Source of the DNA: Spirochaetota bacterium
Lineage (GTDB): Bacteria > Spirochaetota > Spirochaetia > Treponematales > Treponemataceae
Assembly (NCBI GenBank): GCA_016285185.1
Contig: JAEEQG010000133.1
Coordinates: forward strand, 1 to 61,168
Reading direction: 5' to 3'
DNA length: 61,168 nucleotides
The position numbers and the translations under genes were made by a program. Positions within the stretch are counted from its first letter, which is position 1, and each line of letters opens with the position of its first letter. The notes beneath the pieces were generated by a model. That model searched no databases, was not told where the DNA came from, and was given only the letters and a program-made list of their open reading frames with translations. Of the stretch, positions 8,578 through 17,877 are shown one piece after another.

Positions 8578-8988
8578 TTACAGGAAAAGAACTGTTGGAA
8601 ACAAAAAGTGCAGAAGGGCTGAGGCAAGAATTCCTATACCAAGGTATCTTCTTCCTGTAATGAATATTTTTTCAATTGTCGGATTGGTAGAAAATGACAT
8701 TGTTGTGTTTTGAGAATAGTAGTCCAGTAAAAGACAAAAACCACCGCTTAAAGCACCGAGTGCAGGAATGAGGTCGCCGACTACAGCTGCTGTTCCATGA
8801 ATAGGAGAAAGAATCTTGAAAATTCCCGTTATACATGCCAAAATACCGATTGCAAGGCGGAATGTTTTGTTATAGAAAAAAGCAGCTTGTTCGGTGTATG
8901 TTTCTTCTTTGCTTTTATCGTCTGCAAACACGAACAGCATACCTGTCAAAAAATTAAGCAGCACTGCCAAAAAATAAAACTGAAGCAC
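8578..8988 (-). CDS. Small integral membrane protein of unknown function
   Basis: 136 residues with about four hydrophobic segments (roughly 1-20, 44-62, 68-90 and 115-135), so an inner-membrane protein. I recognise no family. The start is a GTG at 8988 backed by a perfect AGGAGG 8 bases upstream. It opens the sub-run membrane protein, Nudix, SH3 lipoprotein, argH, with gaps of only a few bases, and lies 47 bases after tsaD. Confidence 0.65.
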   Translation of the reverse strand: MLQFYFLAVLLNFLTGMLFVFADDKSKEETYTEQAAFFYNKTFRLAIGILACITGIFKILSPIHGTAAVVGDLIPALGALSGGFCLLLDYYSQNTTMSFSTNPTIEKIFITGRRYLGIGILASALLHFLFPTVLFL

Positions 8989-9035
8989 TTTTATAACCTC
9001 CTGTAGTAAAAGATATCATAAAATTTAAATAAAAA

Positions 9036-10061
9036 CTATTGCCTGTTTCGTGCAAGACCTCTGCGAAAAGCTGGTATCCGGGCACTTGCGGTTGTTGTGA
9101 TAGGGCTTGTTTCGCCTCGTTTAAGGTAATGATAACCAACTCCTGCAATCATTGCGCCGTTGTCGGTGCAGAGTTTTAACGGCGGAAAAATGCAGTTGAT
9201 TTCGCTGTGTTCCGCCAGCATGGAACGCAATCTTGAATTTGCTGCAACGCCGCCGCCGGCAACAACGGTTGTCAAACCTGTATCTTCCACTGCGCGGAAA
9301 AGTCTGGAAAGCAGAATTTTAACAGCGGTTTCCTGAAAAGCAGCTGCAATGTTTTCGTTTGTTTTAGGGTAATCAGGATTCCAGAATTGATCCAACTGGT
9401 TTATAACGGCTGTTTTTAGTCCGGAATACGAAACATCGTAGCGGTGGTCATCGCCTTTTAAGGTTGGCACAGGAAAATGAGCTGCATCTGCACAGCCTTT
9501 TTTTGCCAGGTTATCGATGATTACACCACCGGGATATCCCAGCCCGTAGAATTTAGCGACCTTGTCGAATGCTTCGCCTACTGCATCATCTATTGTCGTT
9601 CCAAGAACTTCAATGTCATCAAAATTGTTTACCCGGCATATTATACTGTGGCCGCCAGAGACCAAAAGACCAAGGTACGGATATTGGATGTCGTTTGCGA
9701 GATGAGCCGCATACATATGTCCGAGCATGTGGTTTACAGCAATAAATGGTTTATTCAGTGTCCATGCAAGTGTTTTTCCGAATGTGAGTCCTACAAGCAG
9801 TGAACCCATAAGACCCGGTCGGCTGGTTGCAGCTACTGCGTCTATATCATTTAGTGTAAGATGTGCTTCTTCCAAAGCATTGCGAACAACCGGAAGAATC
9901 CACTCGGCGTGCTTGCGGCTTGCAAGTTCGGGGACAACACCATTGTATATCTGGTGAAACGGAATCTGTGTTGCTATCACATTGCTGATTATGGTGTGTC
10001 CGTCCTCAACAACGGCAGCTGCTGTTTCATCGCAGGATGATTCAATTCCTAAAACTTTCAT
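9036..10061 (-). CDS. tsaD: tRNA N6-adenosine threonylcarbamoyltransferase TsaD
   Basis: Transfers the threonylcarbamoyl group to A37 of tRNAs reading ANN codons, acting with TsaB and TsaE. The N terminus 'M-K-V-L-G-I-E-S-S-C-D-E-T' is diagnostic of TsaD/Gcp. The metal site H-M-L-G-H (about residues 109-113) and the ASKHA 'G-L-L-V-S-G-G-H' segment are intact, and 'G-G-G-V-A-A-N' is present near the C terminus. The 341-residue length is normal. The start at 10061 is fixed by the N terminus; longer readings run into the previous gene. It follows the polysaccharide deacetylase gene by 10 bases. Confidence 0.96.
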   Translation of the reverse strand: MKVLGIESSCDETAAAVVEDGHTIISNVIATQIPFHQIYNGVVPELASRKHAEWILPVVRNALEEAHLTLNDIDAVAATSRPGLMGSLLVGLTFGKTLAWTLNKPFIAVNHMLGHMYAAHLANDIQYPYLGLLVSGGHSIICRVNNFDDIEVLGTTIDDAVGEAFDKVAKFYGLGYPGGVIIDNLAKKGCADAAHFPVPTLKGDDHRYDVSYSGLKTAVINQLDQFWNPDYPKTNENIAAAFQETAVKILLSRLFRAVEDTGLTTVVAGGGVAANSRLRSMLAEHSEINCIFPPLKLCTDNGAMIAGVGYHYLKRGETSPITTTASARIPAFRRGLARNRQ

Positions 10062-10071
10062 AATGTTTCTT

Positions 10072-11112
10072 TTACAACTGCGAGAGAGTTGTAATTTCAA
10101 ATCCTTGTAATACCATATCGGGATATAAATCAAGCAGTGTCTGCGCTAGTTCGTCGCTCCAGACATGCCCTATCATTATAGCAATACCGCTGCGTTCTGC
10201 CAACTCCATTCCATAACGGACAGACTGCTCAATGTCGTTTTTGTCCTGCGAATTGTCCAAAAACACAGAACGTTCCCATATTTTTACTGACAGGCCCTGT
10301 GCTGCGTTTTTAACAGCACTTTGAGAGGTGGTTCTTGAGTCCAAAAAATATATGCCCTTTTCGGCACAGACTTCAAGAACGGCCTTCATGATTTCTGCAT
10401 TTTCTGTTATGAGCGAACCTTCGTGATTGTTAATTCCACTTACGCTTCCGACTGCGGTGAGGTTTTGTCGTACAATGTCTGCGGCTTCTTCTGGTGTCAT
10501 TGTAGGTTTTATCGCTCCCGGTCCCGGGTCGATTGATGCTTTCTGAGCCTGCATTGGTTGATGCAGAATAAGCTCCTTGTTGTGCTGTTTCGTGAGCTGC
10601 GCCGTCTGTACTGAGTATGAAAGCATAGGAAGGACTGCGATTGTTACAGAAAAAGGCAGTTCCAAAAAAGGTTCCAGCTGGGTAAGGTTGTGACCTGCAT
10701 CGTCTATCACGAATACAAGTCTTTTGGACTGGACAGATGCTTCGTTTTCCTTTTTGCCGGAAACAGGAATAATGGAATTTGTTTCCTGTAGTGATTCCGG
10801 TAGCGTCGCAGAGTTTTCTATTGCATTGGTTGTTTCTGTTGTATCTGTTTTTTGGTTTTCTATTGTCATTTCGCCGTTCTGAACGTGAAGTCGTGTTTTT
10901 TCTTTTGCGACGGTTATTTCGCTTTTTTCAGTTTCGAATTTTATGGAAGAAAGATTTTTGTTCTCGTTCTGCAGATCTGCAGAAATGGGAAATTCAACAT
11001 TGCTTTGCCCTGAAATTATGAAAAAAGAAAGCAATCCCGTGCATATAAGCAATATGATGCACAAAAAAGCCAGCATTTTGTTTTTGGAAATTTTGGTCTT
11101 ATTCTTTTTCAA
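10072..11112 (-). CDS. Divergent polysaccharide deacetylase family protein (YibQ/DUF610-like)
   Basis: About 346 residues. A short basic N terminus and a single membrane anchor (about residues 14-32) are followed by a low-complexity linker (to about 135) and then a catalytic-like domain opening 'L-V-F-V-I-D-D-A-G-H-N' with the paired Asp typical of NodB-related deacetylases. 'E-L-I-L-H-Q-P-M-Q-A' and 'I-N-N-H-E-G-S' supply the His positions, and 'F-L-D-S-R-T-T' is typical of this divergent family. The likely place of action is the periplasm, on a polysaccharide or the cell wall. The start is uncertain: a TTG at 11112 (chosen; overlaps the KamA stop), another TTG at 11175, or ATG at 11076. It is coupled to the KamA-family gene upstream and to tsaD downstream. 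Confidence 0.8.
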   Translation of the reverse strand: MKKNKTKISKNKMLAFLCIILLICTGLLSFFIISGQSNVEFPISADLQNENKNLSSIKFETEKSEITVAKEKTRLHVQNGEMTIENQKTDTTETTNAIENSATLPESLQETNSIIPVSGKKENEASVQSKRLVFVIDDAGHNLTQLEPFLELPFSVTIAVLPMLSYSVQTAQLTKQHNKELILHQPMQAQKASIDPGPGAIKPTMTPEEAADIVRQNLTAVGSVSGINNHEGSLITENAEIMKAVLEVCAEKGIYFLDSRTTSQSAVKNAAQGLSVKIWERSVFLDNSQDKNDIEQSVRYGMELAERSGIAIMIGHVWSDELAQTLLDLYPDMVLQGFEITTLSQL

Positions 11113-12097
11113 TTGGATAGCGCCGAACCTTTCCGTTCTTATCGGTAAAAGTGTACCAGTTGTTTTCTTTTGCAACCTTATATTTCATAGAATCGGCAGA
11201 TAACTGAAGCAAATTGAATTTGCCGCCTCCGTCAGGAATGTCGACTGCAAATACCGGCAGCGAAAGTCCTGAAAGTTCGTTGCGTAAGTTTTCATATAAT
11301 TCCATAGCCTGTGTTATCGGTATCCTAAAGTGCGATGTTCCTGGTACAATATCGGTCATAAAAAGGTATCCTGGTTTTATGCCTGCTTTTGTCAGTTTGT
11401 TAAAGAGTTTTACAAGTTCCTGAACAGAATCGTTTACGCCTTTTAAGAGCACTGTCTGTGATTGCATTGGAATTCCGGCATCAGTAAGAGTTTCAAGGCA
11501 GGATGTGGTTTTCGCGTCAAGTTCCGCAGTGTGGTTTATGTGCGGAATTATCCACAGTGGTTTTATCGAACGTAAGAATGTGATAAGCTCCGGTGTAAAA
11601 CGTTCTGGAGCGAATACAGGCGCACGTGTTCCTATCCTTATAAGCAGATTGCTGCGTATATTCCGTATTGCCGATAGTCTTTGCTTTATTTCTTCATTTT
11701 TTGCGGTCAGTATGTCACCGCCCGATACAAGAATTTCTTCTATTTCCTTATTATTTGCAATATAATTACAAACTTCCGCAAGTTCCTGTTCTGAAATCAG
11801 TTCAAAGCTTTTTGCCGGTGAAGCTCTCCTAAAGCAGAAACGGCAGTTGGAAAAACATCTGCCTGTAGAAAGCAGCAGGCAGCGGTTTTTATACTGATGA
11901 ATTAGCCTGGATGTGATTTTGTAATGGCAGCTCCCTAAAGGATCCTGGCTTTCATAGCTTAATATATGTTCTTCTTGTTCAGAATATTCTACTTGTTTTT
12001 TTAGGGCATTCTCTGCGTGGGTATCGCCTTTTGCAGCAGTCTGTTCAATGAGTTCCTTAAAATGAGGACTGATAAGGATTGGAAGGTTAAAAGCCAT
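11099..12097 (-). CDS. KamA/EpmB-family radical SAM aminomutase
   Basis: A 332-residue radical SAM protein. The Fe-S motif CxxxCxxC is seen as C-F-S-N-C-R-F-C near residues 92-99, followed by 'F-R-R'. The PLP-binding Lys is in 'P-D-G-G-G-K-F' near the C terminus, so both lysine 2,3-aminomutase cofactors are supported. The short length fits the EF-P beta-lysylation enzyme EpmB or a related small aminomutase more than the 410-residue catabolic KamA. No efp or epmA is in this window. The ATG at 12097 lies 7 bases downstream of a perfect-consensus -10 box, with no ribosome binding site, so the mRNA may be leaderless. Confidence 0.85.
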   Translation of the reverse strand: MAFNLPILISPHFKELIEQTAAKGDTHAENALKKQVEYSEQEEHILSYESQDPLGSCHYKITSRLIHQYKNRCLLLSTGRCFSNCRFCFRRASPAKSFELISEQELAEVCNYIANNKEIEEILVSGGDILTAKNEEIKQRLSAIRNIRSNLLIRIGTRAPVFAPERFTPELITFLRSIKPLWIIPHINHTAELDAKTTSCLETLTDAGIPMQSQTVLLKGVNDSVQELVKLFNKLTKAGIKPGYLFMTDIVPGTSHFRIPITQAMELYENLRNELSGLSLPVFAVDIPDGGGKFNLLQLSADSMKYKVAKENNWYTFTDKNGKVRRYPIEKE

Positions 12098-12104
12098 GAC
12101 TGGA

Positions 12105-12133
12105 ATTATAGGTAGGGGCAAACAATGTGTCAA
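12105..12133 (-). promoter_or_regulatory. Consensus sigma-70 promoter of the KamA-family gene
   Basis: On the minus strand: TTGACA (12133-12128), exactly 17 bases, TATAAT (12110-12105). Both hexamers are perfect. Transcription should start within about one base of the ATG at 12097. Confidence 0.8.
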
Positions 12134-12167
12134 GAAAGGATTTTTAATGTAAATATTGGTTTTCGAC

Positions 12168-12196
12168 TGTACATATACAAAAATCTGTGGTATAAT
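12168..12196 (+). promoter_or_regulatory. Promoter of ilvC with extended -10
   Basis: TGTACA (12168-12173), 17 bases, TATAAT (12191-12196), preceded by TGG, giving an extended -10. It is followed by a leader of about 50 bases and the GAGGT ribosome site before ilvC. No T-box or other leader structure is evident. Confidence 0.7.
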
Positions 12197-12252
12197 ATTG
12201 TTAAAGAATCTTAAGTGATATTTAATACCAACCAATATAAAGAGGTAATAGA

Positions 12253-13725
12253 ATGAACTATTTTAACTCAATCCCGTGGCGTGAAGCTCTTATGCAGCTT
12301 GGAACATGCCGCTTTATGGACAGAAACGAGTTTTCTGACGGAACAAACGCACTTAAAGGCAAAAAAATCGTAATCGTAGGCTGTGGTGCACAGGGGCTTA
12401 ACCAGGGACTTAACCTCCGCGATTCAGGACTTGACGTTAGCTACGCACTCCGCAAGGAAGCAATTGAGCAGAAACGCGCAAGCTGGAAAAACGCAACCGA
12501 AAACGGTTTTAAAGTCGGAACATATGACGAACTTATCCCAACTGCCGACCTCGTTGGTAACCTTACACCGGACAAGCAGCACTCTAACGTAATTGCCTCT
12601 ATTATGCCGCTCATGAAAAAAGGTTCAGCCCTCTGGTACAGCCATGGATTTAACATTGTTGAAGAAGGAATGCAGATTCGTAAAGATATTACAGTTGTTA
12701 TGATGGCACCTAAAGGACCTGGTTCAGAAGTACGTGTTGAATATCAGCGCGGATTCGGTATTCCTACCCTTATTGCTGTTCATCCCGAAAACGACCCTGA
12801 AAAGAAAGGCTGGGCAATCGCAAAAGCTCTTGCTGTAGGAACTGGTGGAAGCCGCGCAGGTGTTCTTGAATCAAGCTTTGTTGCTGAAGTAAAATCTGAC
12901 CTCATGGGCGAGCAGACAATTCTCTGCGGTATGCTTCAGACAGGTTCTCTTCTCTGCTTTGACAAAATGGTTGAAAAAGGCATGGATAAAGGCTACGCTG
13001 CAAAATTCATCCAGTACGGTTGGGAAACAATTACTGAAGCTCTTAAATGGGGCGGTATCACCGGCATGATGGACCGGCTTTCTAACCCCGCGAAAATCAA
13101 GGCAAACGCTCTTTCTAAAGAACTTAAAACAATCATGGCTAACTTGTACCACAAGCACATGGATGATATTATTTCCGGCAAGTTCTCAAGTACAATGATG
13201 GAAGACTGGAAAGTCGGAGACAAAGACCTGCTCGCATGGCGTGACGCAACCGGCAAAACAGCGTTTGAACAGACACCTGCTGGAAACGACACAATCAACG
13301 AACAGGAATACTTTGACAAGGGTATTCTCATGGTAGCTATGGTAAAAGCCGGTGTTGAACTTGCATTTGAGACAATGACTAACGCAGGAATCAAACCAGA
13401 ATCCGCATACTACGAATCATTGCACGAAGTTCCGCTTATTGCCAACCTCATCAGCCGCAAAAAGCTGTACGAAATGAACAAGGTTATTTCGGATACAGCC
13501 GAATATGGATGCTATCTGTTTGACAATGCATGTCGTCCGCTGCTCGCTGATTTTATGAAGAAAATTGACCTTGATGTAATCGGAAAGGGCTTAAACGTAA
13601 AAGATAACAGTGTTTCCAATCAGGAACTTGTTGCTGTTAACGCCGAAATCCGCAATCATCCGGTTGAGATTGTCGGTCTCAAGCTCCGCGCATACATGAC
13701 AGCTATGAAAGCTGTAATCCAGTAA
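12253..13725 (+). CDS. ilvC: Ketol-acid reductoisomerase (long, class II form)
   Basis: Second step of valine, leucine and isoleucine synthesis: NADPH-dependent rearrangement and reduction of acetolactate. The 490-residue length and the N terminus '[10 protein letters not shown]' are those of the long enterobacterial/plant class with a duplicated C-terminal domain, not the 330-residue class I. The nucleotide-binding loop 'V-G-C-G-A-Q-G' sits near residues 42-48, with 'A-L-R-K-E' at the cofactor-selecting position. Metal-binding Asp/Glu ('D-L-M-G-E') are present. It is a single-gene unit with its own promoter and terminator. Codon use is cleaner and more C-ending than in neighbours, suggesting strong expression. 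Confidence 0.96.
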   Translation: MNYFNSIPWREALMQLGTCRFMDRNEFSDGTNALKGKKIVIVGCGAQGLNQGLNLRDSGLDVSYALRKEAIEQKRASWKNATENGFKVGTYDELIPTADLVGNLTPDKQHSNVIASIMPLMKKGSALWYSHGFNIVEEGMQIRKDITVVMMAPKGPGSEVRVEYQRGFGIPTLIAVHPENDPEKKGWAIAKALAVGTGGSRAGVLESSFVAEVKSDLMGEQTILCGMLQTGSLLCFDKMVEKGMDKGYAAKFIQYGWETITEALKWGGITGMMDRLSNPAKIKANALSKELKTIMANLYHKHMDDIISGKFSSTMMEDWKVGDKDLLAWRDATGKTAFEQTPAGNDTINEQEYFDKGILMVAMVKAGVELAFETMTNAGIKPESAYYESLHEVPLIANLISRKKLYEMNKVISDTAEYGCYLFDNACRPLLADFMKKIDLDVIGKGLNVKDNSVSNQELVAVNAEIRNHPVEIVGLKLRAYMTAMKAVIQ

Positions 13726-13755
13726 GGAAAGCTGGATAAACGTTTTCCGTTTTTA

Positions 13756-13787
13756 ATGCACTCCTTGTTACAGGGGTGCATTTTTTT
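13756..13787 (+). terminator. Intrinsic terminator of ilvC
   Basis: Nine-bp stem (ATGCACTCC at 13756-13764 with GGGGTGCAT at 13773-13781, one G-T pair), then seven T. It is not symmetrical: no T run on the other strand. Confidence 0.88.
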
Positions 13788-14922
13788 ATGCCTCTTTGAT
13801 TGCAAGCTTTATATCGGCAAGTGTAAAACACTCATTGCCATCCTGCTCGGCAAGAATTGAAGCTCTGTTCAGAACGGATTCTATCTTTGCACAGCTGAAG
13901 CCGTTAAAGAGCTTTGCAAGTGTGCGTGTATCGCAATCGGAACCGGGCTTTTTGTCTTTTGTGTATAGTTCTATCAGTTTTTCTCTTGCGGCTTCATCAG
14001 GGTAGGGCACAGAATACTTTGCGTCAAAGCGTCCGGGGCGTATGAGCGCAGGGTCAAGTGCCTGAATGCTGTTTGTAGCCGCAATAACCAAAATGCGGTT
14101 GTTTTGTATAAAGCCGTCAAGTTCGTTTAGCAATGCTGTTACAATGCGGGTATTTTCCGTTTCGATTGCGGAACCCGAATAATTGCGCTTTGTGCCGATT
14201 CCGTCAAATTCGTCGATAAACACGATACACGGATATTTGCGGCGGGCTTTGCTGAAAAGGAGCTTTACCTTGAGCGGTCCGATAGCCATGAACATGCTTT
14301 CAAAATCGGTTGCCTTTGCAGGTATAAAGTTGATTTTGCCTTCGCCTGCAAGTGCCCTTGCAAAAAGGGTTTTGCCGTTTCCGGGATCACCTTCAAGAAT
14401 AATGCCTTTAGGGAGTCTTATCCCTTTTTTTGCGTATTCCTGAGGATGCTTCATTATGTCGATGATTTTCAGCGTGTCTTTTTTGAGCGAATCCATTCCT
14501 ATTACGTCATCAAACGTAACGCCGGTCTTTGTTACGACTTTGAAAGTGTTGGGACTTATGAATTTGCGGAAAGCGACAACTATGATTCCAAAAAAGAATA
14601 TATAAAAAAGCAGGTCGAATATGAACGAGAATGTTTCGGACGCGGAATCGGGCTGTTTTACGGTTACTCCGTTTTTGAGCAGGAACTCTTTTAAAAGGGG
14701 AGAGTCGGGGTTTTCTGTATAACATTCATGACCGTCCACGACAAAAAAAAGTTTTTCTTTGGTTATTTTTACTTCATCAATCAGTTTTTTTTCTACCAGT
14801 TCATTAAAATTTGTGTAGAGAATATGTTCTGAGTTTGCTTCTACAATATAGTCTTTTGCGATATAAAAGGCACAGGCCGCCAAAATAACAACTGCAATAA
14901 TTCTGATTATGTATTTTTTCAT
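13786..14922 (-). CDS. FtsH-like membrane AAA ATPase lacking the protease domain
   Basis: 378 residues. Domain order follows FtsH: a membrane segment (about 5-22), a small extracytoplasmic domain (about 30-95), a second membrane segment (97-117), then an AAA module. Walker A is GDPGNGKT (178-185; FtsH has GPPGTGKT), Walker B 'C-I-V-F-I-D-E-F-D' (232-240), and the second region of homology 'A-T-N-S-I-Q-A-L-D-P-A-L-I-R-P-G-R-F-D' (282-300). The protein stops after the AAA lid, where FtsH continues with the HExxH zinc protease; none is present. The pore loop keeps F211 but reads F-M-A instead of F-V-G. It may unfold or remodel membrane proteins, or regulate the real FtsH. Divergently transcribed from addB with only 63 bases between starts. 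Confidence 0.85.
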   Translation of the reverse strand: MKKYIIRIIAVVILAACAFYIAKDYIVEANSEHILYTNFNELVEKKLIDEVKITKEKLFFVVDGHECYTENPDSPLLKEFLLKNGVTVKQPDSASETFSFIFDLLFYIFFFGIIVVAFRKFISPNTFKVVTKTGVTFDDVIGMDSLKKDTLKIIDIMKHPQEYAKKGIRLPKGIILEGDPGNGKTLFARALAGEGKINFIPAKATDFESMFMAIGPLKVKLLFSKARRKYPCIVFIDEFDGIGTKRNYSGSAIETENTRIVTALLNELDGFIQNNRILVIAATNSIQALDPALIRPGRFDAKYSVPYPDEAAREKLIELYTKDKKPGSDCDTRTLAKLFNGFSCAKIESVLNRASILAEQDGNECFTLADIKLAIKEA

Positions 14923-14970
14923 GTATATCAGATTACTGAACTGCGGGGGTATAATCAAGTGAATAAGTCA

Positions 14971-14979
14971 TGTTATAAT
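14971..14979 (+). promoter_or_regulatory. Extended -10 element directly before addB
   Basis: TGTTATAAT, a perfect extended -10 (hexamer 14974-14979). No good -35 is visible 16-18 bases upstream. The hexamer ends 6 bases before the ATG at 14986, so transcription would start at or next to the start codon. Confidence 0.55.
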
Positions 14980-14985
14980 TCCGGT

Positions 14986-17877
14986 ATGATTGTTTTGGAA
15001 CGGGAGCCTGCACAGATTCCTGCAGTGCTGAAAGAATACCTCAAAGACAAAAAAAATGTGTTTGTTTTTCCAACGGATGTCGCCGCCTCATCCTGGGCGG
15101 AATGGTGTATAACGCATCCTGAAGAAAGCGGTGTAAAAGCAGTCGCTCTGGAAAGTTTTCTTACATGGGACAGATTCAAAGAAAACTTCATGCAGGACAA
15201 AAGTATCAAAAAAAGTGCAATACCATCTCTTTTGCGTAAACTTTTTGTTGCTTCCGTCTTAAAACAAAACTCTTCACAGGCTTTTTTCCAAAAAATAATA
15301 GCGCCGGAATTTTCCGCTGATTCCGAAACTTTTTCGGACTGGCTTACCGGTATTTTGCCGTCGTTAAAGCAATGGCATACAAGGTATACTCAGTATCTTG
15401 CAGAAAATCATATTGCAAGGGACGAAGACCCCGAAAATCAGGACTACCTTTATCTTTATACCAGATATTGCGAGTTTCTCGAACAAAACAAACTTTTTGA
15501 GCCTTCATGGACCGGTTCTGAACTTGATGCGCAAGGACGCATTTTTATTCTTTTTTATCCTGAAATACTCGAAGACTATACCGATTATGCAGACACTTTT
15601 TTTGCATCAGATGCCGTTGTTGTAATCAAAATGCCCGAAAAGGCCGAGAAAGTGCCGCTTGTATACCATTTTGCCAATTCCAGGATGGAAATTCGCCGCA
15701 TTATTCTTGCCGCAAGAGAACTTGTCCGCCAAAAAAAGGCTGACTGGTCGGATATTGCAATCAATGTGCCGGATCTAAAAACATTCCGTCCGTATCTTGA
15801 ACGTGAGCTTACCGAATACTGTGTTCCCTTTGTCATCCGTTCCGGTATTGAACTGACAAAAAACTGTGCCGGCAGCATTTGGTCCCAAATATACGACTGC
15901 TGGTCGGAGGATTTTTCCTTTGATTCTGTTAGAACTCTTCTTCTTAATGAATATGTTCCCTGGAAAAAAACAGAAATCACATCTGATGACAAAAAAATCC
16001 GTTCAAGTTTTGAAACCTTGCGGGAAAACCTTATAAGAGAAGGCAGCCGGCTCCGCTGTATCTGTTCCTATGAAGAATCTGCCGGCGAAAAAATTGACAT
16101 ATGGGAAAAAGCTTTGCGCGCGGTTTCGCGGGATGAGTTGGAACTGCGATTTTACCAGCAGCTTAAAAAAGACATTAAGGCGCTTTGTGAGGCTTCTTCT
16201 TTTGAAAATGTCCGGACGGCATGGTTCATCTTTAAACAGCATTTTCTTGATGATTCACTATTTTCCGTCGAAGCGGATATGCTACTAAGCCGTTGTGTTG
16301 TGTATTTGAACGAGATGATTCAGATTGAAAAGGATTTTCTTGTTCCTATGGGTATAGTACCCGATTTTCCTTTCAGATTTTTCCTTAATGAGTTGAACAA
16401 AAAGACCTACATGCCGCAGACACAAAAGGTCGGTATCTCTGTTTTTCCTTACGGGCTTTCGGCCTGCGCCTGTTTTAGGTATCAGTTTGTCATTGATTCG
16501 TCTCAAAAAAATCTTAATATTGTGTATCGCAAACTGGGTTTTTTGAGCAATGAAAAACGTGCAGCCCTGCACCTTACCGAAGAAAATGAAAACGTTTCAC
16601 AGTTTTTTATACGGCTTTACGCAAAAACTGTACCGGAAGATTTTGTTCCGTTTTCGTACTCAGAGGCTGATTTTTCGGGCTTTGCCATTGCACATAACTT
16701 TTTGCGGCTGTACGAAAACAAAACGGATGCGGGCGGCTCGGAAGTTTTTCCGCTTGCGGAACTTGACGACAAAGACCATATCCTTAAAGAAAAAAACTGG
16801 TTCCTTGACGGTTGCAAAAAGGAAACGCTTTGTTTTTCGGAGGCACAGGTCCTTTCGTTTTTGGAATGGCACAAAAGAAGTTCAGCTTTGTCCAGGCCGG
16901 ACTATGCTTCAAAAGAAATAACCGCAAAAATGCACTATGTGCTGGTTGATAAGCGCAACCCCGAAGGAAAAGATAACTCCAAAATAAAAATAACCCAGTC
17001 CGACTTAAAGAACTTTTTTCCGTGCGGCCGAAAATGGATTTTCAACAATGTACTTAAGCTGCAGGATGACACTCTCGAAACTTCGCTTATGTCGTATTTT
17101 GATATGGGAAACATAAACCACCGTGTTCTTGAATGTTTGGTTCTTGATTATACGGGCAAACAGCTGCCGGTCCTTCTTGAAGACGGTACTTTTGCCGAAG
17201 AGGAACAGATAAAGGCAAAAATCAGCGATTACGTCAAAAACACCGTATCCGAAAATCCCAACATGGCTTTTTATTACCGGCCGCTTACGATGCTGACGCT
17301 CGGTTCTCAGATAAATACAATTACAGACACAATTTTGTCATGTTTTAAGGAAATATGCAGTCTGAAAAACTTTGGCGGATACAAGACCGCATTTGCTGAA
17401 AAATGGCTTGAAAGTGCAGGGCCTGAGGAACGTTGGATTTATGCCGGAAAAATCGACTGTATTCTCCTTGGTGAAAAAAACACTGCAACGATTATTGACT
17501 ACAAAAGCGGCGAAAAAGTTCCAAAAGTAGGCGATTGTTCCGAAACCAACGGTGAGCTGGGCGATTTCCAGATTCCTATGTATATAACGTTATGGAATGG
17601 AAACAGTAAGAGCCAGGTAGCAAATGCCCTGTTTTTTTCTATTGCGGAAAAAAAGACTACTTTTATTGTTTCCGAAGATAAAAAGCCTCTCAGCGGGTAT
17701 AAGTCCACGCTTGATGTTTTTGAAAAATATGCGCAGGAGTTTTATGACAAGGTTTTGAACAATACTGTAGAACCCGTAAAGCTATCTCAAAAAGAAATAT
17801 ACGAAACATGCTCTTCGTGCAATTTTAAGAATATCTGCCGCAAGACATTTTCTGTAGCAGGAGAAAAACATGATTGA
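14986..17877 (+). CDS. addB: AddB/RexB-like PD-(D/E)XK nuclease subunit
   Basis: Partner of AddA in the helicase-nuclease that resects double-strand breaks for RecA. 963 residues. The N-terminal two thirds is a helicase-like fold without a Walker A motif, acceptable for AddB-type proteins. The C-terminal nuclease domain shows 'T-Q-S-D-L-K-N-F-F-P-C' with the first cluster Cys (about residue 677), 'A-G-K-I-D-C' and 'I-I-D-Y-K-S-G' as catalytic D and K, and a closing C-x2-C-x5-C ('C-S-S-C-N-F-K-N-I-C') that completes the AddB-type 4Fe-4S site. The ATG at 14986 is chosen because of the -10 box just before it; a GTG at 14959 is in frame. Overlaps addA by 8 bases. Confidence 0.87.
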   Translation: MIVLEREPAQIPAVLKEYLKDKKNVFVFPTDVAASSWAEWCITHPEESGVKAVALESFLTWDRFKENFMQDKSIKKSAIPSLLRKLFVASVLKQNSSQAFFQKIIAPEFSADSETFSDWLTGILPSLKQWHTRYTQYLAENHIARDEDPENQDYLYLYTRYCEFLEQNKLFEPSWTGSELDAQGRIFILFYPEILEDYTDYADTFFASDAVVVIKMPEKAEKVPLVYHFANSRMEIRRIILAARELVRQKKADWSDIAINVPDLKTFRPYLERELTEYCVPFVIRSGIELTKNCAGSIWSQIYDCWSEDFSFDSVRTLLLNEYVPWKKTEITSDDKKIRSSFETLRENLIREGSRLRCICSYEESAGEKIDIWEKALRAVSRDELELRFYQQLKKDIKALCEASSFENVRTAWFIFKQHFLDDSLFSVEADMLLSRCVVYLNEMIQIEKDFLVPMGIVPDFPFRFFLNELNKKTYMPQTQKVGISVFPYGLSACACFRYQFVIDSSQKNLNIVYRKLGFLSNEKRAALHLTEENENVSQFFIRLYAKTVPEDFVPFSYSEADFSGFAIAHNFLRLYENKTDAGGSEVFPLAELDDKDHILKEKNWFLDGCKKETLCFSEAQVLSFLEWHKRSSALSRPDYASKEITAKMHYVLVDKRNPEGKDNSKIKITQSDLKNFFPCGRKWIFNNVLKLQDDTLETSLMSYFDMGNINHRVLECLVLDYTGKQLPVLLEDGTFAEEEQIKAKISDYVKNTVSENPNMAFYYRPLTMLTLGSQINTITDTILSCFKEICSLKNFGGYKTAFAEKWLESAGPEERWIYAGKIDCILLGEKNTATIIDYKSGEKVPKVGDCSETNGELGDFQIPMYITLWNGNSKSQVANALFFSIAEKKTTFIVSEDKKPLSGYKSTLDVFEKYAQEFYDKVLNNTVEPVKLSQKEIYETCSSCNFKNICRKTFSVAGEKHD

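Noticed and set aside
14446-14694. Open frame on the plus strand opposite the FtsH-like gene
   Set aside because: Antisense to a conserved AAA protein, no ribosome site, no recognisable protein; a shadow of the real gene.
14950-14955. Second TATAAT upstream of addB
   Set aside because: No -35 at proper spacing; the RNA would start near 14962, past the in-frame GTG at 14959, and the extended -10 at 14971 fits better.
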